Part shown: one piece after another, positions 1 through 9,739 of the stretch
Numbering within the stretch: the stretch's first letter is position 1
How the letters are laid out: every line of letters begins with the position of its first letter
Origin: Neobacillus sp. PS3-40
Lineage (GTDB): Bacteria; Bacillota; Bacilli; Bacillales; Cytobacillaceae
Reading direction: 5' to 3'
Length of the DNA stretch: 64,000 nt
NCBI RefSeq assembly: GCF_030915485.1
Contig: NZ_CP133266.1
Coordinates: forward strand, 4,344,001 to 4,408,000
Made by a program: the position numbers and the translations under genes
The notes under the pieces: generated by a model
Seen by the model: only the letters and a program-made list of their open reading frames with translations
Database searches by the model: none
Told to the model about the DNA's origin: nothing

Positions 1-297
1 ATTATGCCATGGGGAAATATCACAAGCTTTCCTTTAACATATGGAATATTTTTAGCAGGAACAATATGGATTTTCAACTTTACTTTTGAAAAATCTTTTT
101 GGGTATACATTATTACAAATGCGTTAATTGATGCTATTTATGCCTTTATTGGTCTGAACATATTAATATCCTACGGAATTTATAAATTGGAAAATATGAG
201 GAATTTTGGCATTTTTATATTAATGCTTATTATAGCAGTTATTATTTATTTGTATCAAAAATGGCAAGATAAGATTATGAAAAATGAGTATGAATAA
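1..297 (+). CDS. C-terminal part of a small integral membrane protein (5' end outside window)
   Basis: The frame is open from the first base and ends with TAA at 295-297. An ATG lies at position 4 but no ribosome site can be seen because the window begins there, so this is treated as 5'-partial. The 97 visible residues contain three hydrophobic segments (about 8-25, 33-58 and 69-84) and end in a charged tail. The composition suggests one of the short multi-pass membrane proteins common in Bacillaceae. It has some resemblance to CBO0543-type proteins, but I cannot confirm that. Function unknown. Confidence 0.6.
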   Translation: MMPWGNITSFPLTYGIFLAGTIWIFNFTFEKSFWVYIITNALIDAIYAFIGLNILISYGIYKLENMRNFGIFILMLIIAVIIYLYQKWQDKIMKNEYE

Positions 298-301
298 AAT
301 A

Positions 302-329
302 AAGAGGGATTGCTACGGCAATCCCTCTT
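302..329 (+). terminator. Inverted repeat after the first gene
   Basis: A 12-bp perfect stem (302-313 with 318-329) and a 4-base loop lie just after the stop codon of the first gene. The T-tract is weak, so termination is probable but not certain. Confidence 0.6.
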
Positions 330-358
330 ATAGAATCGAGCCAGCTATAAAAGTTTTA

Positions 359-527
359 TCAGAATAAATAGTCTTTAATCACTACTACAGCTGGTTTAGA
401 ATATTTACCTGGCTTTGCATCCTCTATTATTTCGATTGTCAAACTCTCAAAAAGTGTCCGTAAGGCATGCTTTTTTGATTCATAACTCATAAGATGCCAT
501 GAGGCTTTATAATCTTTTCAGATATTA
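359..527 (-). pseudogene. C-terminal coding remnant, unidentified
   Basis: Read on the minus strand, about 55 codons stay open up to a TGA at 361-359 and give a protein-like sequence containing SYESKKHALRTLFESL and ending KPAVVVIKDYLF. There is no start codon with a ribosome site, and an in-frame stop lies just upstream (530-528). It looks like the tail of a lost gene. The charged pattern resembles C-termini of serine recombinases, but this is a guess. Confidence 0.3.
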
Positions 528-529
528 AA

Positions 530-1380
530 GTTAATTCAACTTATTGATGAACATTTAAGAAGAATTTTTAAACTTACAAATGAAATTTTTTCTAATGTAA
601 AATAAATGAATATATATTTTGAATTAAATCTAAATCAATAAAACATAAAAGACATGCTCAGATTAGGAATACCAAGAGATTTTTTTGAATTAATGTTTGA
701 ACATTGAATATAATGAGTTACTTACAGTATGCACGAGGAAACAAATCATCATTAGCAGCCAAGTGGCTGCTGGTTATATTTTTCGGTCAGTCTGTTCCTG
801 TTGGGAATTATTCTTTTTATTCTTTTTAAATTTTTTCCGAAAGAAAACACATTGCCATACACTCCTGATTTCACCTACACATCCTAGTTAGAAATGGATA
901 GTTTAAAAAAATGAGCTTGGAGTTTTCTACAAGCTCATTTTTAATGTGAAATATACTGTGAATTTAATTGTGAATACTTAAAGATTATTAATCAGATATT
1001 AAATGCGATTTTGTGTTTTGCACTTCTGAAGTAAACTCGTTATTCTATTAGTAACGGGTTCCTTTTGAAGGAGAAAATTTTAAAAATCAATCTATGTAGA
1101 GAGTTAATTAATAATAAAATTTGCACTCTATTTTTTTTATCTTTTTAAAGTTTATATTGAAAATTTTGCAGTTATTTTAAAATACAGTACATTTACAAAA
1201 AACACTGCTTTAAGGAATTTATCCGTGAAACAAACCATTCGAGGCAGTCTGTCAATTTAACTTCAGTGGCTGGGTTCCGGGGCCAAACAATGCTAATTGT
1301 ACTATTTCTCCCTAACAATGGAACACACTATTCTATTAGTCAGGACTCTTATTTTTTTATCAATTTGCTTTAAAAAAACC
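530..1380. other. Long intergenic stretch with hairpins, no convincing gene
   Basis: AT-rich sequence. The only long frame (697-891, plus) has no ribosome site and a low-complexity, Phe- and Cys-rich product, so I do not call it. The region holds a small hairpin at 754-771, a terminator at 908-942 and a G.U-containing hairpin at 1034-1060. A short word, attctattagt, occurs near both 1043 and 1330. Confidence 0.5.
908..942. terminator. Bidirectional intrinsic terminator
   Basis: A 12-bp stem (908-919 with 931-942) has an A-run on its left arm and a T-run on its right arm, so it could stop transcription in both directions. No intact gene clearly feeds it, which fits gene loss in this stretch. 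Confidence 0.75.
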
Positions 1381-1381
1381 C

Positions 1382-1410
1382 CTTTTTCCGTAAGCGCTTT
1401 CCGGAAAAAG
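1382..1410. promoter_or_regulatory. cre-like operator inside a 29-bp inverted repeat
   Basis: The core GTAAGCGCTTTC (1391-1402) matches the CcpA cre palindrome TGWAAGCGCTTWCA except at the outer bases. It is nested in a larger inverted repeat whose arms are CTTTTTCCG (1382-1390) and CGGAAAAAG (1402-1410). The site lies directly upstream of the -35 box at 1414, so a bound protein would act on that promoter. Catabolite control of the following permease is inferred. Confidence 0.6.
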
Positions 1411-1413
1411 CTC

Positions 1414-1442
1414 TTGACTTCGACGGAATTCGACAATATAAT
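1414..1442 (+). promoter_or_regulatory. Sigma-A promoter of the amino acid permease
   Basis: TTGACT (1414-1419), a 17-base spacer and a perfect TATAAT (1437-1442) lie 48 bases before the permease start. Confidence 0.8.
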
Positions 1443-1490
1443 TCAAAAAGTGAAATTATTTAGATAATTAATTTATAACCGGGGGATATA

Positions 1491-2879
1491 ATGAGTAATC
1501 TATTTAGAAAGAAATCAATAAGTACCATGATTGCACAAAGTAAAAAGGTTGAGCTTAACCGATCCTTAAGTTTATTGGATCTCATTTTCCTAGGAGTAGG
1601 ATGTGTAATCGGAACGGGAATTTTTGTTGTCACTGGAGTTGTAGCTGCCCAAAGTGCGGGGCCAGCTATTAGTCTTTCTTTTATAATAGCTGGTGTTGCT
1701 TGTGCTTTGGCTGCTCTTTGCTATGCGGAATTTTCCTCTGTAGCACCGTTGTCAGGAAGTGTGTACACATATACCTATGCAACAATGGGTGAGCTTTTTG
1801 CGTTCTTAATTGGCTGGGACCTTATGCTTGAATATGTTCTTGCAATTTCTGCGGTTGCAACTGGATGGTCTGCGTATTTCCGATCATTTATTGAAGGATT
1901 TAATCTACATGTGCCAGCCTCACTATCTGCTTCTCCAGGAGCAGGAGGAATCGTTGATTTACCTGCTGTGATTATTATTTTTTTGATTACAGCTCTTGTT
2001 AGTAGAGGTGTAAAGGAAAGTACTCGTTTTAATAACTTTATGGTCTTAATAAAACTAGCTGTTATTTTAATCTTTATCTTTGCAGGAGTTAGCTACGTTA
2101 AGCCGGAAAATTGGACACCGTTCGCCCCATTTGGTTTCAAAGGCGTTGTTACAAGTGCTGCAACTGTGTTCTTTGCCTATATTGGGTTTGATGTTATTGC
2201 AACGGCGTCAGAAGAAGTGAAAAATCCAAAACGGGATATGCCAATTGGAATTATTGCTTCATTAGCTATTTGTACGGTTTTATATATTGCAGTATCACTT
2301 GTTTTAACTGGTATGGTTCCTTATACACATTTAAATGTTGGTGATCCTGTTGCAATGGCTCTTAAATTTGTAGGACAAAATAGATTAGCAGGTATTATCT
2401 CAATTGGCGCAGTTGCTGGGATTACCACAGTATTATTTGCATTAATTTTTGCACAGGTTCGATTATCTTTCGCGATGAGTCGTGATGGATTACTACCAAA
2501 AGGCCTTGCAAAAGTTCATAAGAAATATAAAACACCTTTTTCAAATACATGGTTAACAGGCTTTGTTGCTGCAGGTATCGCTGGATTTGTTGATTTATCA
2601 ACGCTTGCACATCTTGTTAATATGGGAACACTAGCAGCATTCACCTTAATATCAATTGCTATTATCATATTAAGGGTAAAGCAACCAGAAATTAAGGCAA
2701 CCTTTAGGGTACCGTTTGTTCCCTATCTCCCAGCAATTAGTGCCTTATTCTGTATATATTTATCAATAAGCTTACCAGCCATCACATGGATTTCATTTGG
2801 TATCTGGCTTTCAGTTGGAATTATTGTTTATTTCGTTTATGCAAGAAGGCATAGCCACTTAAACCGTGATATTGAATAA
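1491..2879 (+). CDS. APC-family amino acid permease, YfnA-like
   Basis: A 462-residue cytoplasmic-membrane transporter of the amino acid-polyamine-organocation superfamily, of the cationic amino acid type. The N-terminal transport signature is clear: LGVGCVIGTGIFVVTG at about 35-50 (TM1) and CYAEFSSVAPLSGSVYTY after TM2. Twelve or so hydrophobic segments follow. Length and sequence are close to B. subtilis YfnA (about 461 residues). The start ATG follows GGGGGA at 1481-1486. It stands alone between its own promoter (1414-1442) and a strong terminator (2908-2935). The cre-like operator suggests carbon catabolite control. The substrate cannot be told from sequence; proton-coupled amino acid import is the family norm. 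Confidence 0.93.
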   Translation: MSNLFRKKSISTMIAQSKKVELNRSLSLLDLIFLGVGCVIGTGIFVVTGVVAAQSAGPAISLSFIIAGVACALAALCYAEFSSVAPLSGSVYTYTYATMGELFAFLIGWDLMLEYVLAISAVATGWSAYFRSFIEGFNLHVPASLSASPGAGGIVDLPAVIIIFLITALVSRGVKESTRFNNFMVLIKLAVILIFIFAGVSYVKPENWTPFAPFGFKGVVTSAATVFFAYIGFDVIATASEEVKNPKRDMPIGIIASLAICTVLYIAVSLVLTGMVPYTHLNVGDPVAMALKFVGQNRLAGIISIGAVAGITTVLFALIFAQVRLSFAMSRDGLLPKGLAKVHKKYKTPFSNTWLTGFVAAGIAGFVDLSTLAHLVNMGTLAAFTLISIAIIILRVKQPEIKATFRVPFVPYLPAISALFCIYLSISLPAITWISFGIWLSVGIIVYFVYARRHSHLNRDIE

Positions 2880-2907
2880 TGAAATGGAATTAAATCAAAT
2901 GTTGAAT

Positions 2908-2935
2908 GACTCGGAAAATTTTCCGAGTCTTTTTT
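2908..2935 (+). terminator. Intrinsic terminator of the permease gene
   Basis: A 22-base perfect palindrome (2908-2929) is followed by six Ts. Confidence 0.95.
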
Positions 2936-3004
2936 CGCATAGCCTCAAGGAAACCATCCATAATAAAAATATCTCCAAACCTTTTGAAAAGGAGGTATTT
3001 TTTT

Positions 3005-3745
3005 ATGATTAAACTATTTTTGAGCCTGTTCTTAACAATAAATATGGCAGCAGTAATTGATTGGTCTTATAAAGGTGAAAAAGGCCAATACAAATGGGGT
3101 GAACTGAGTAAAGAATTTACTATATGTAAAAATGGAATCAAGCAATCTCCCGTTAACATCCATTCCGCCGATGTAAAATTACATAAAACTGATCAAACGA
3201 TATCTATAAACTACAAGACCTCGGCTGTAACGATAAAAAATACTGGGCATACAATCGAAGTTAGAGTTAGTGGCAATGATAATTTTATCAGATTGAATGG
3301 AACCGTCTATTATCTATCTCAATTTCATTTTCATGCTCCAAGTGAACATCAAATCAACAATAGATCTTATCCAATGGAAATTCATTTTGTGAATAAGAGC
3401 AATGGGGGAAAATTAGCTATTCTGGCGTTCTTTGTGAAAATTGGAAAACATAGCGGACTACTAGATCCAATCTTTCAAAATTTGCCTAGTGAAAGAATGG
3501 AACAAATTAAGTTAAAATCAAACGTTCATTTCAATGACTTATTCACGAAAAAATCCTCGTTTTATTACTATATAGGCTCCTTAACGACTCCACCTTGTAC
3601 AGAAGATGTTAAGTGGATCATATTTAAGCAGCCGATAGAGATTTCTACTGGACAACTAGCTACCTTTTCAAATCTCTATTACTTAAATAATCGTTCTCTT
3701 CAACCACTAAATAAGCGCAAAGTTAGCATTGGTACATTAAATTAG
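3005..3745 (+). CDS. Secreted alpha-class carbonic anhydrase
   Basis: A 246-residue enzyme that hydrates CO2 to bicarbonate. The start at 3005 follows AAAGGAGG (2988-2995); the frame extends further upstream but would run through the permease terminator. The first 17 residues form a hydrophobic signal-type segment, so export is likely. Alpha-CA hallmarks are present: WGEL and KQSPVNI near the N-terminus, the zinc motif FHFHAPSEH with the third ligand in EIHFVN, and IGSLTTPPCTE towards the C-terminus. Two cysteines (TICKNG and PPCTE) sit where bacterial alpha-CAs form a disulfide. It is monocistronic. The role, probably bicarbonate supply or pH homeostasis outside the membrane, is inferred. 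Confidence 0.93.
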   Translation: MIKLFLSLFLTINMAAVIDWSYKGEKGQYKWGELSKEFTICKNGIKQSPVNIHSADVKLHKTDQTISINYKTSAVTIKNTGHTIEVRVSGNDNFIRLNGTVYYLSQFHFHAPSEHQINNRSYPMEIHFVNKSNGGKLAILAFFVKIGKHSGLLDPIFQNLPSERMEQIKLKSNVHFNDLFTKKSSFYYYIGSLTTPPCTEDVKWIIFKQPIEISTGQLATFSNLYYLNNRSLQPLNKRKVSIGTLN

Positions 3746-3768
3746 CCAAAGTTAATAGCTAATTTAAT
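3736..3768 (+). terminator. AT-rich hairpin after carbonic anhydrase
   Basis: An 11-bp perfect stem (3736-3746 with 3758-3768) includes the stop codon of the carbonic anhydrase gene. The T-run is poor, so termination is tentative. Confidence 0.45.
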
Positions 3769-3891
3769 CAAATATTTTTGGCGCAATGACTTTTATCACA
3801 ATTTCGAATGTAATTACGTTACTTTCTTATTATCCTAGGATTATAATAGAAATTGTACATAATAACTATGTAAATTAAGGGGGCTATATAA

Positions 3892-4338
3892 ATGGAAAAT
3901 TTTCGTTTTTCTATCAATGGAACTTGGCAAGGTGATCGTAATGGAACGGGGCACATCCGTTCAAAGGGTGGTTTAGACATAGAAGTTTCGGTTCCAAAAG
4001 AATTTGATGGTCCTGGAATTGGATCTAGTCCTGAGGAGCTCCTTATTTCCTCTTCTAATAACTGTTATATGATTACCTTAGCTGCCATGTTAAGCAAGCG
4101 TAATATTGATGTGGACAAATTAGAGGTTGTTTCAGAAGGAGTAGTCGAAAGTGAAGATGGAAAATTAAACTTCAAACAAATTATTCATCGCCCTATTTTT
4201 TATGTAGGAAAAGAAACTGATATTACTTCGGACAAATTGAAGGATATTGCAGTAAGAGCTGAAAAAGCCTGTTTTATTTCGCAAACTTTACGATGCAGTA
4301 TTGATTTTTCAGTTGAACCCGAAGTGGTTTTACAATAA
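3892..4338 (+). CDS. OsmC/Ohr-family peroxiredoxin-like protein
   Basis: A 148-residue cytoplasmic protein of the OsmC/Ohr superfamily, which reduces organic hydroperoxides with two cysteines. The first Cys (C58) lies in SSSNNCYMITLAAML and the second (C127) in AEKACFIS, matching the family's catalytic pair. The substrate-side Arg and Glu positions are less clear, so peroxidase activity is inferred. The ATG follows AAGGGGG (3877-3883). It is monocistronic, with a terminator at 4365-4400. Whether it is an Ohr, OsmC or YhfA-type member cannot be decided here. Confidence 0.88.
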   Translation: MENFRFSINGTWQGDRNGTGHIRSKGGLDIEVSVPKEFDGPGIGSSPEELLISSSNNCYMITLAAMLSKRNIDVDKLEVVSEGVVESEDGKLNFKQIIHRPIFYVGKETDITSDKLKDIAVRAEKACFISQTLRCSIDFSVEPEVVLQ

Positions 4339-4364
4339 TCGCTCTTATGTTTGATCTAAAACAT

Positions 4365-4400
4365 AGTCTCTATTTTAAAGTATAAATGGAGACTTTTATT
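4365..4400 (+). terminator. Terminator after the OsmC gene
   Basis: Stem AGTCTC (4365-4370) with GAGACT (4389-4394), extended inward with one mismatch, followed by TTTTATT. Confidence 0.75.
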
Positions 4401-4637
4401 TAGCTTAAATATAATTTCCTAACCTAACCTTAACAAAATTGGGATATAAGAATTTGCCTCTAGGAAGACTAAACTTAATGAAGCATTAGATGATTTACTA
4501 AATATTTGTGTTAATCATTCATTTCTAAAAAGTTTGATATGTATCAAGTTAATTTTACTTATTTTTTCCTATGATAAGAAAGTATTAACAAAATGAAGGA
4601 GCTTCAATGCTCCTACGCCTGAAATGGGGTGCAAGTA

Positions 4638-7478
4638 ATGATGAATAATCAAGATAGTCAAAAGATATGGGAAAAATTTTACGGTCCCAATATGGGCTAT
4701 ATTTACGAAGCATATGACATGTATAAGGAGAGTCCTAATTCAGTAGATCCATCACTTAAAGCATTATTTGATGAGTTTGGATCACCACCACTTAATGAAC
4801 AAACGAACGTGTATGTTTCAAATGCAGCACCACAGGAAAATGTAAAAAATATTATTTCAGGGCTAAAGCTTTTCGAAAACATTCGTACCTATGGGCATCT
4901 AGCTGCCAATATAAATCCTCTTCATGATTCAAACGTGGATACGAGTTATTTAGATCTGGAAAAATACAAACTTAGCAGAGATGATTTAATCCAAATTCCA
5001 ACTAAATTTCTTTGGGAGGATGCTCCACCTACAATACATAATGGGTGGGAAGCCTATCAGCACTTAAAGAACGTTTATACACAAACGATCGCCTATGAGT
5101 TCGGGCATATCCATCATGAAGAAGAGCAAAAATGGTTGAATAAAAATGTAGAAAATCTCGGTATTGTAAAGCCCATCTCACCAGATCAAAGAAAAGATCT
5201 TTTAGATCGTTTGCTCCAAGTAGATAGCTTTGAAAAGTTCTTACACAAAACCTTTGTAGGTCAGAAGCGATTTTCAATAGAAGGAATTGATATGCTTGTT
5301 CCGATGCTTGATAAAATTATTCAAGCAAGCATTGAAGATAAGGCAGACAATATCATGATGGGGATGGCACACCGGGGCCGATTGAATGTTTTAGCGCATG
5401 TACTTGGTAAACCATATGACCAGGTATTTTCAGAATTCCATCTATCCCCAAATAAAGAGCTTGTTCCATCTGAAGGTTCACGCGGTATTAACGATGGTTG
5501 GACAGGTGATGTAAAGTATCACCTTGGTGCAGAGCGGGAAATTAAGGGTGAAAAAGAACATACCATCCGAGTAAATCTAGCTAACAATCCAAGTCATTTG
5601 GAATTTGTTGATCCAGTTGTTCAAGGGATGACTCGTGCGGCACAGGAAGATCAAACTATAGCAGGTTTTCCAAACCAAAATACTCAAACTTCATTTAGTG
5701 TGTTAATTCATGGTGATGCTGCTTTCCCAGGTGAGGGAGTCGTTGCTGAAACATTAAATTTAAGTGATTTAAAAGGGTTTAAGACTGGTGGAACTATCCA
5801 TATTATTGCAAATAACCAACTTGGATTTACCACTGATAAGGAAGATTCTCGCTCAACTAGGTATGCAAGTGACCTTGCAAAAGGTTATGAAATTCCAATT
5901 ATTCACGTAAATGGGGATGATCCTGAAAGCTGCCTTGCTGTTGTTGAGTTTGCATACCAATACCGTAAAAAATTCAATAAAGATATTCTGATCGACTTAA
6001 TTGGTTATAGACGATTTGGTCACAATGAGATGGACGATGCACAAGTGACACAACCATATCTATACGAAATGATTAATAAGCATCCAAGGATTGCTGAAAA
6101 ATACGCGACCGAGTTGATTGCAAAAAACCTATGTTCAAAAAGCGAAGTAGATAAAAAGATTGAGGAAATCATGGGGAACCTTCAATCAGTTTTTGATAAA
6201 ATCAACTCAAAAATGGAAACCTTACAAAATCAACCAGTTCCGACAGCAGTGGGAGATTTGGTGCCAGTGGTTGATACAACTGTACCAATAGATCTTTTGC
6301 AAAAAATGAATGAATCTCTTATTAACTGGCCACAATCATTAAACGTAAATCCGAAACTCGAACGGATTTTAAAAAGAAGAGAAAGTGCTTTAGTTGAAGG
6401 GAACAAGATTGATTGGGCTTTAGCTGAATCACTTGCTTTTGCTGCAATCATTACGGATGGAATTCCAATTCGCATGTCAGGTCAAGATAGTGAGCGTGGA
6501 ACCTTTGCGCACCGCCATCTCGTTTTGCATGACTATAAAACGAATGAAACATTTGTGCCGTTACACCATTTGCCTGAGGCAAAAGCTTCCTTCTCTATTT
6601 ACAATAGTCCATTGTCGGAAGCCGCAGTACTAGGGTTTGAATATGGATACAGCGTGCAGTCTCAAAAGGCACTTGTTATCTGGGAAGCACAATTTGGGGA
6701 TTTTGTTAATGCTGGTCAGGTTATTATCGATCAATTTATTTCAGCTGGTCGAGCAAAGTGGGGACAAAAATCAAGTTTAGTGATGCTTATGCCCCATGGT
6801 TATGAAGGACAAGGGCCAGAACATTCCAGTGGCCGCTTAGAGCGTTTCATGCAAATGTCAGCTGAAAACAATTGGATTGTTGCGAATGTAACAAGTGCTG
6901 CTCAATATTTCCATATTTTAAGAAGACAATCAATGATTGCAAACACGGATGAAGCTAGACCACTGATTATTATGACCCCAAAGAGCCTTCTTCGACATGC
7001 GAAAACAGGGTCTCCAAGTCATGAATTAACAAATGGTGGATTTAAGCCGGTTGTGGAACAAGTTGGCACTGGAGAATTACCAGAAAAAGTAACGCGGTTA
7101 ATTCTTTGCAGTGGAAAAGTTGCCATTGATTTAGCAACAAAAATGGAAGAAGTCTCGAGTGAAAAATTAGAAAAGGTTCATATAGCACGGGTTGAACAGC
7201 TTTATCCGTTCCCGAAAAATGAAGTTAGTGGACTAATTAATCGATATCCTAATCTAACGGAAGTGGTTTGGGTACAAGAGGAGCCAAAAAATATGGGAGC
7301 ATGGACCTTTATTGAACCAAATCTTATGGAAATTGTATCTAAAAATCAAACAGTCCGTTATATTGGTCGACCATTCCGCTCAAGCCCTGCTGCAGGAGAT
7401 CCGCAAATTTACAAACAGGCACAGGCAAAAATTATGAATGATTCCTTAAACATAAATAAAGGTGGGGATAGTCAATGA
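4638..7478 (+). CDS. odhA: 2-oxoglutarate dehydrogenase E1 component
   Basis: The thiamine-diphosphate-dependent E1 subunit of the TCA-cycle 2-oxoglutarate dehydrogenase complex. It decarboxylates 2-oxoglutarate and succinylates the lipoyl arm of E2. About 946 residues, as expected for Bacillus OdhA. The N-terminal segment has [16 protein letters not shown], the TPP region has [13 protein letters not shown] and [19 protein letters not shown], and [13 protein letters not shown] and [18 protein letters not shown] mark the transketolase-like pyrimidine domain. ATG at 4638 is preferred because GGGGTG (4626-4631) is well spaced for it; a GTG lies at 4629. A small hairpin (4597-4614) is in the leader. 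It overlaps odhB by 4 bases (ATGA), which indicates translational coupling. E3 is not in the window. Confidence 0.97.
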   Translation: MMNNQDSQKIWEKFYGPNMGYIYEAYDMYKESPNSVDPSLKALFDEFGSPPLNEQTNVYVSNAAPQENVKNIISGLKLFENIRTYGHLAANINPLHDSNVDTSYLDLEKYKLSRDDLIQIPTKFLWEDAPPTIHNGWEAYQHLKNVYTQTIAYEFGHIHHEEEQKWLNKNVENLGIVKPISPDQRKDLLDRLLQVDSFEKFLHKTFVGQKRFSIEGIDMLVPMLDKIIQASIEDKADNIMMGMAHRGRLNVLAHVLGKPYDQVFSEFHLSPNKELVPSEGSRGINDGWTGDVKYHLGAEREIKGEKEHTIRVNLANNPSHLEFVDPVVQGMTRAAQEDQTIAGFPNQNTQTSFSVLIHGDAAFPGEGVVAETLNLSDLKGFKTGGTIHIIANNQLGFTTDKEDSRSTRYASDLAKGYEIPIIHVNGDDPESCLAVVEFAYQYRKKFNKDILIDLIGYRRFGHNEMDDAQVTQPYLYEMINKHPRIAEKYATELIAKNLCSKSEVDKKIEEIMGNLQSVFDKINSKMETLQNQPVPTAVGDLVPVVDTTVPIDLLQKMNESLINWPQSLNVNPKLERILKRRESALVEGNKIDWALAESLAFAAIITDGIPIRMSGQDSERGTFAHRHLVLHDYKTNETFVPLHHLPEAKASFSIYNSPLSEAAVLGFEYGYSVQSQKALVIWEAQFGDFVNAGQVIIDQFISAGRAKWGQKSSLVMLMPHGYEGQGPEHSSGRLERFMQMSAENNWIVANVTSAAQYFHILRRQSMIANTDEARPLIIMTPKSLLRHAKTGSPSHELTNGGFKPVVEQVGTGELPEKVTRLILCSGKVAIDLATKMEEVSSEKLEKVHIARVEQLYPFPKNEVSGLINRYPNLTEVVWVQEEPKNMGAWTFIEPNLMEIVSKNQTVRYIGRPFRSSPAAGDPQIYKQAQAKIMNDSLNINKGGDSQ

Positions 7479-8773
7479 TAGAAATTAAAGTACCAGAACT
7501 TGCAGAATCCATTTCTGAAGGAACAATCGCCAATTGGTTGAAGAATGAAGGAGAATTTGTTCAAAAAGGGGAGTCCATTGTCGAGCTCGAAACAGATAAA
7601 GTGAACATAGAAATCAATAGTGAATACAGTGGGGTTCTGAAAAAATTCCTATACCAACCAGGTGACACGGTCCAAGTTGGTCAGGTCATAGCCAACATGG
7701 AAGAAAATGAAACCGTAACCAATGGTAAGAGTGAACAAGTTGAAGGTCCACAGAAGACGGAAATAGAAAAGCAAATTGAGGCAGTTTCAAATACTGATGT
7801 TAGCTCACAAGAAAAACAAAAAGAAACGATTGCAAATCCTGCCGATTCTGTTAAAGACAAAAACAAACCTAATCCAGTAGCGTCACCAGCTGCCAGAAAA
7901 AAGGCGAGGGAATTAGGGATTGATTTGAGCGAAGTTCCGTATCAGGATTTACTTGGAAGAGTTAGAGTTGATGGGGTTGAAGCCTATAAACAATCTCTAG
8001 AAAGTAAACAAAATCAAGCTAACCAGGAGAAAAAACCTCAACAAGTAGCTACTGCCGGTGAAAAAGAAGAAATGATTGAAAGAGTCAAGATGTCAAGACG
8101 TCGCCAAACTATTGCAAAAAGGTTGGTCGAAGCACAACAAACTGCTGCTATGTTAACAACCTTCAATGAAGTTGATATGACGGCAATCATGGCTCTTCGA
8201 AGTCGTCGAAAAGATTCTTTTTATAAAAATAATGGAGTAAAGCTTGGGTTCATGTCCTTTTTTACAAAAGCAGTTATCGGCGCACTAAAAGCATTTCCGT
8301 TATTGAATGCAGAAATCCAGGGCAATGAGCTCCTTCTTAAAAAATTCTATGATATCGGAATTGCCGTATCCACTGATGATGGCCTAGTTGTACCAGTTGT
8401 CCGCCATGCAGACCGATTGGGATTCGCAGGAATAGAAAAGGAAATTGGAGTATTATCGGAGAAGGCAAGAACGAATTCACTAGCCTTAAGTGACTTACAG
8501 GGTGGAACATTTACGATTACAAATGGCGGAACATTTGGGTCGCTATACTCAACACCAATACTAAATGCACCACAGGTTGGAATTTTAGGAATGCATAAAA
8601 TTCAAAAACGTCCCGTTGTTATCGACGAAACTGATACTGTTGAAGTAAGACCAATGATGTACCTTGCACTTTCATATGATCACAGGATCGTTGACGGTAA
8701 AGAAGCAGTGCAATTTTTGGTCATGGTTAAGAAGTTGTTAGAGGATCCAGAGGATTTGCTTTTGGAAAGTTAA
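7475..8773 (+). CDS. odhB: Dihydrolipoyl succinyltransferase, E2 of the 2-oxoglutarate dehydrogenase complex
   Basis: The 432-residue E2 core that transfers the succinyl group from lipoate to CoA. An N-terminal lipoyl domain (about 1-76) carries the modifiable lysine K42 in ELETDKVN. A Lys/Gln/Glu-rich linker follows, then a peripheral subunit-binding domain at about 132-172 ([17 protein letters not shown]), a second linker, and a C-terminal catalytic domain with the active-site pattern SYDHRIVDG (H403, D407). It is translationally coupled to odhA by a 4-base overlap and ends in the terminator at 8793. It forms a normal two-gene odhAB operon. Confidence 0.97.
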   Translation: MIEIKVPELAESISEGTIANWLKNEGEFVQKGESIVELETDKVNIEINSEYSGVLKKFLYQPGDTVQVGQVIANMEENETVTNGKSEQVEGPQKTEIEKQIEAVSNTDVSSQEKQKETIANPADSVKDKNKPNPVASPAARKKARELGIDLSEVPYQDLLGRVRVDGVEAYKQSLESKQNQANQEKKPQQVATAGEKEEMIERVKMSRRRQTIAKRLVEAQQTAAMLTTFNEVDMTAIMALRSRRKDSFYKNNGVKLGFMSFFTKAVIGALKAFPLLNAEIQGNELLLKKFYDIGIAVSTDDGLVVPVVRHADRLGFAGIEKEIGVLSEKARTNSLALSDLQGGTFTITNGGTFGSLYSTPILNAPQVGILGMHKIQKRPVVIDETDTVEVRPMMYLALSYDHRIVDGKEAVQFLVMVKKLLEDPEDLLLES

Positions 8774-8792
8774 TTTCAATAGTAGAGAAAGG

Positions 8793-8827
8793 GTACCACA
8801 AATTGACCTTGTGGTACTCTTTTTTTT
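8793..8827 (+). terminator. Terminator of odhAB
   Basis: An 8-bp stem (8793-8800 with 8810-8817) is followed by a run of nine Ts. Confidence 0.93.
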
Positions 8828-8877
8828 GACTATAAAAAATAGAATGTCCAAGAAGAATAAAATCCCGTTGAGAAACA

Positions 8878-9345
8878 AGTCCTTCATCAAGGTAATGAAG
8901 GACCAAATTCGGTTGAGAAACATGAAAAAGGTCCTTCATCAAAGCAATGAAGGACCAAACTTGGTTGAGAAACACTGAAAAGGTCCTTCATCAAGGCAAT
9001 GAAGGACCAAACTAGGTTGAGAAACACTGAAAAGGTCCTTCATCAAGGCAATGAAGGACCAAACTAGGTTGAGACATATGGAAAAGGTCCTTCATCAAAG
9101 CAATGAAGGACCAAACTAGGTTGAGAAACTTAGGAAAGGTCCTTCATCAAGGTGATGAAGGACCAAACTCGGTCCCGAAACTTGGAAAAGGTCCTTCATC
9201 AAGGCAATGAAGGACCAAACTAGGTTGAGAAACTTAGGAAAGGTCCTTCATCAAGGTAATGAAGGACCAAACTAGGTTGAGAAACTTAGGAAAGGCCATT
9301 CATCATGGCTATGTGGTCATAAACTCGGTCGAGAAACACGAAAGA
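8878..9345. repeat. Nine-unit tandem array, exact 52-bp period, one hairpin per unit
   Basis: Units begin at 8878, 8930, 8982, 9034, 9086, 9138, 9190, 9242 and 9294, always 52 bases apart. Each has a 10-bp perfect stem, GGTCCTTCAT with ATGAAGGACC, around a 7-base loop (CAAGGCA or close variants), then a linker AACTAGGTTGAGAAAC. Loop changes are mostly A/G and T/C transitions. The last unit is degenerate, but its outer bases can still pair as GGCCA with TGGTC using one G.U pair. A piece of linker (GTTGAGAAAC) also precedes unit 1. No open frame here has coding character. A diverged relative lies at 51737-51785. Confidence 0.97.
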
Positions 9346-9739
9346 CGATGAAGATACTCAGTTTTTCTTATGATGTTATGTTATAAAAATCTGTAGATTT
9401 TTGTCTCAATTTATGTGGTAACTAAGGAATGAGCCAAAAATTAAATGCTCAACAATATTGTTTTAAATAGTCTATTATTATTCTACCAACTCACCCACTT
9501 AAAATTTATCTTCCTTACGTATTTCTAAATATAAAAGTAATTGGAAATAATTCACGGCTATTCGAATTATTTATGCGCATGGTATATTGAAATAGAATTT
9601 TTAGAAAAATGCGATTTATCATATAAAGAAAAAGCCTCTTATTTTTTCAAAAATGACCACATTATAAATATGTGGAAAATGGTATAAATACATTGTAATG
9701 CTATCAAACTAGAAAACAGTCCTAAGGAGCGTACTCAAC
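9346..9739 (+). other. Leader region of the LysM endopeptidase gene
   Basis: No gene seen. An inverted repeat CCACAT...ATGTGG (9657-9675) frames a TATAAAT core and lies 65 bases before the start codon, so it may be an operator overlapping a -10 element. AAGGAG (9724-9729) is the ribosome site of the next gene. Confidence 0.4.

Noticed and set aside
697-891. 64-residue plus-strand frame
   Set aside because: No ribosome site, irregular composition (Phe, Cys, Thr runs) and a hairpin inside.
8727-8975. Minus-strand frames of 82 and 61 residues at the end of odhB
   Set aside because: They are products of the 52-bp repeat array and the odhB antisense strand; no start signal.
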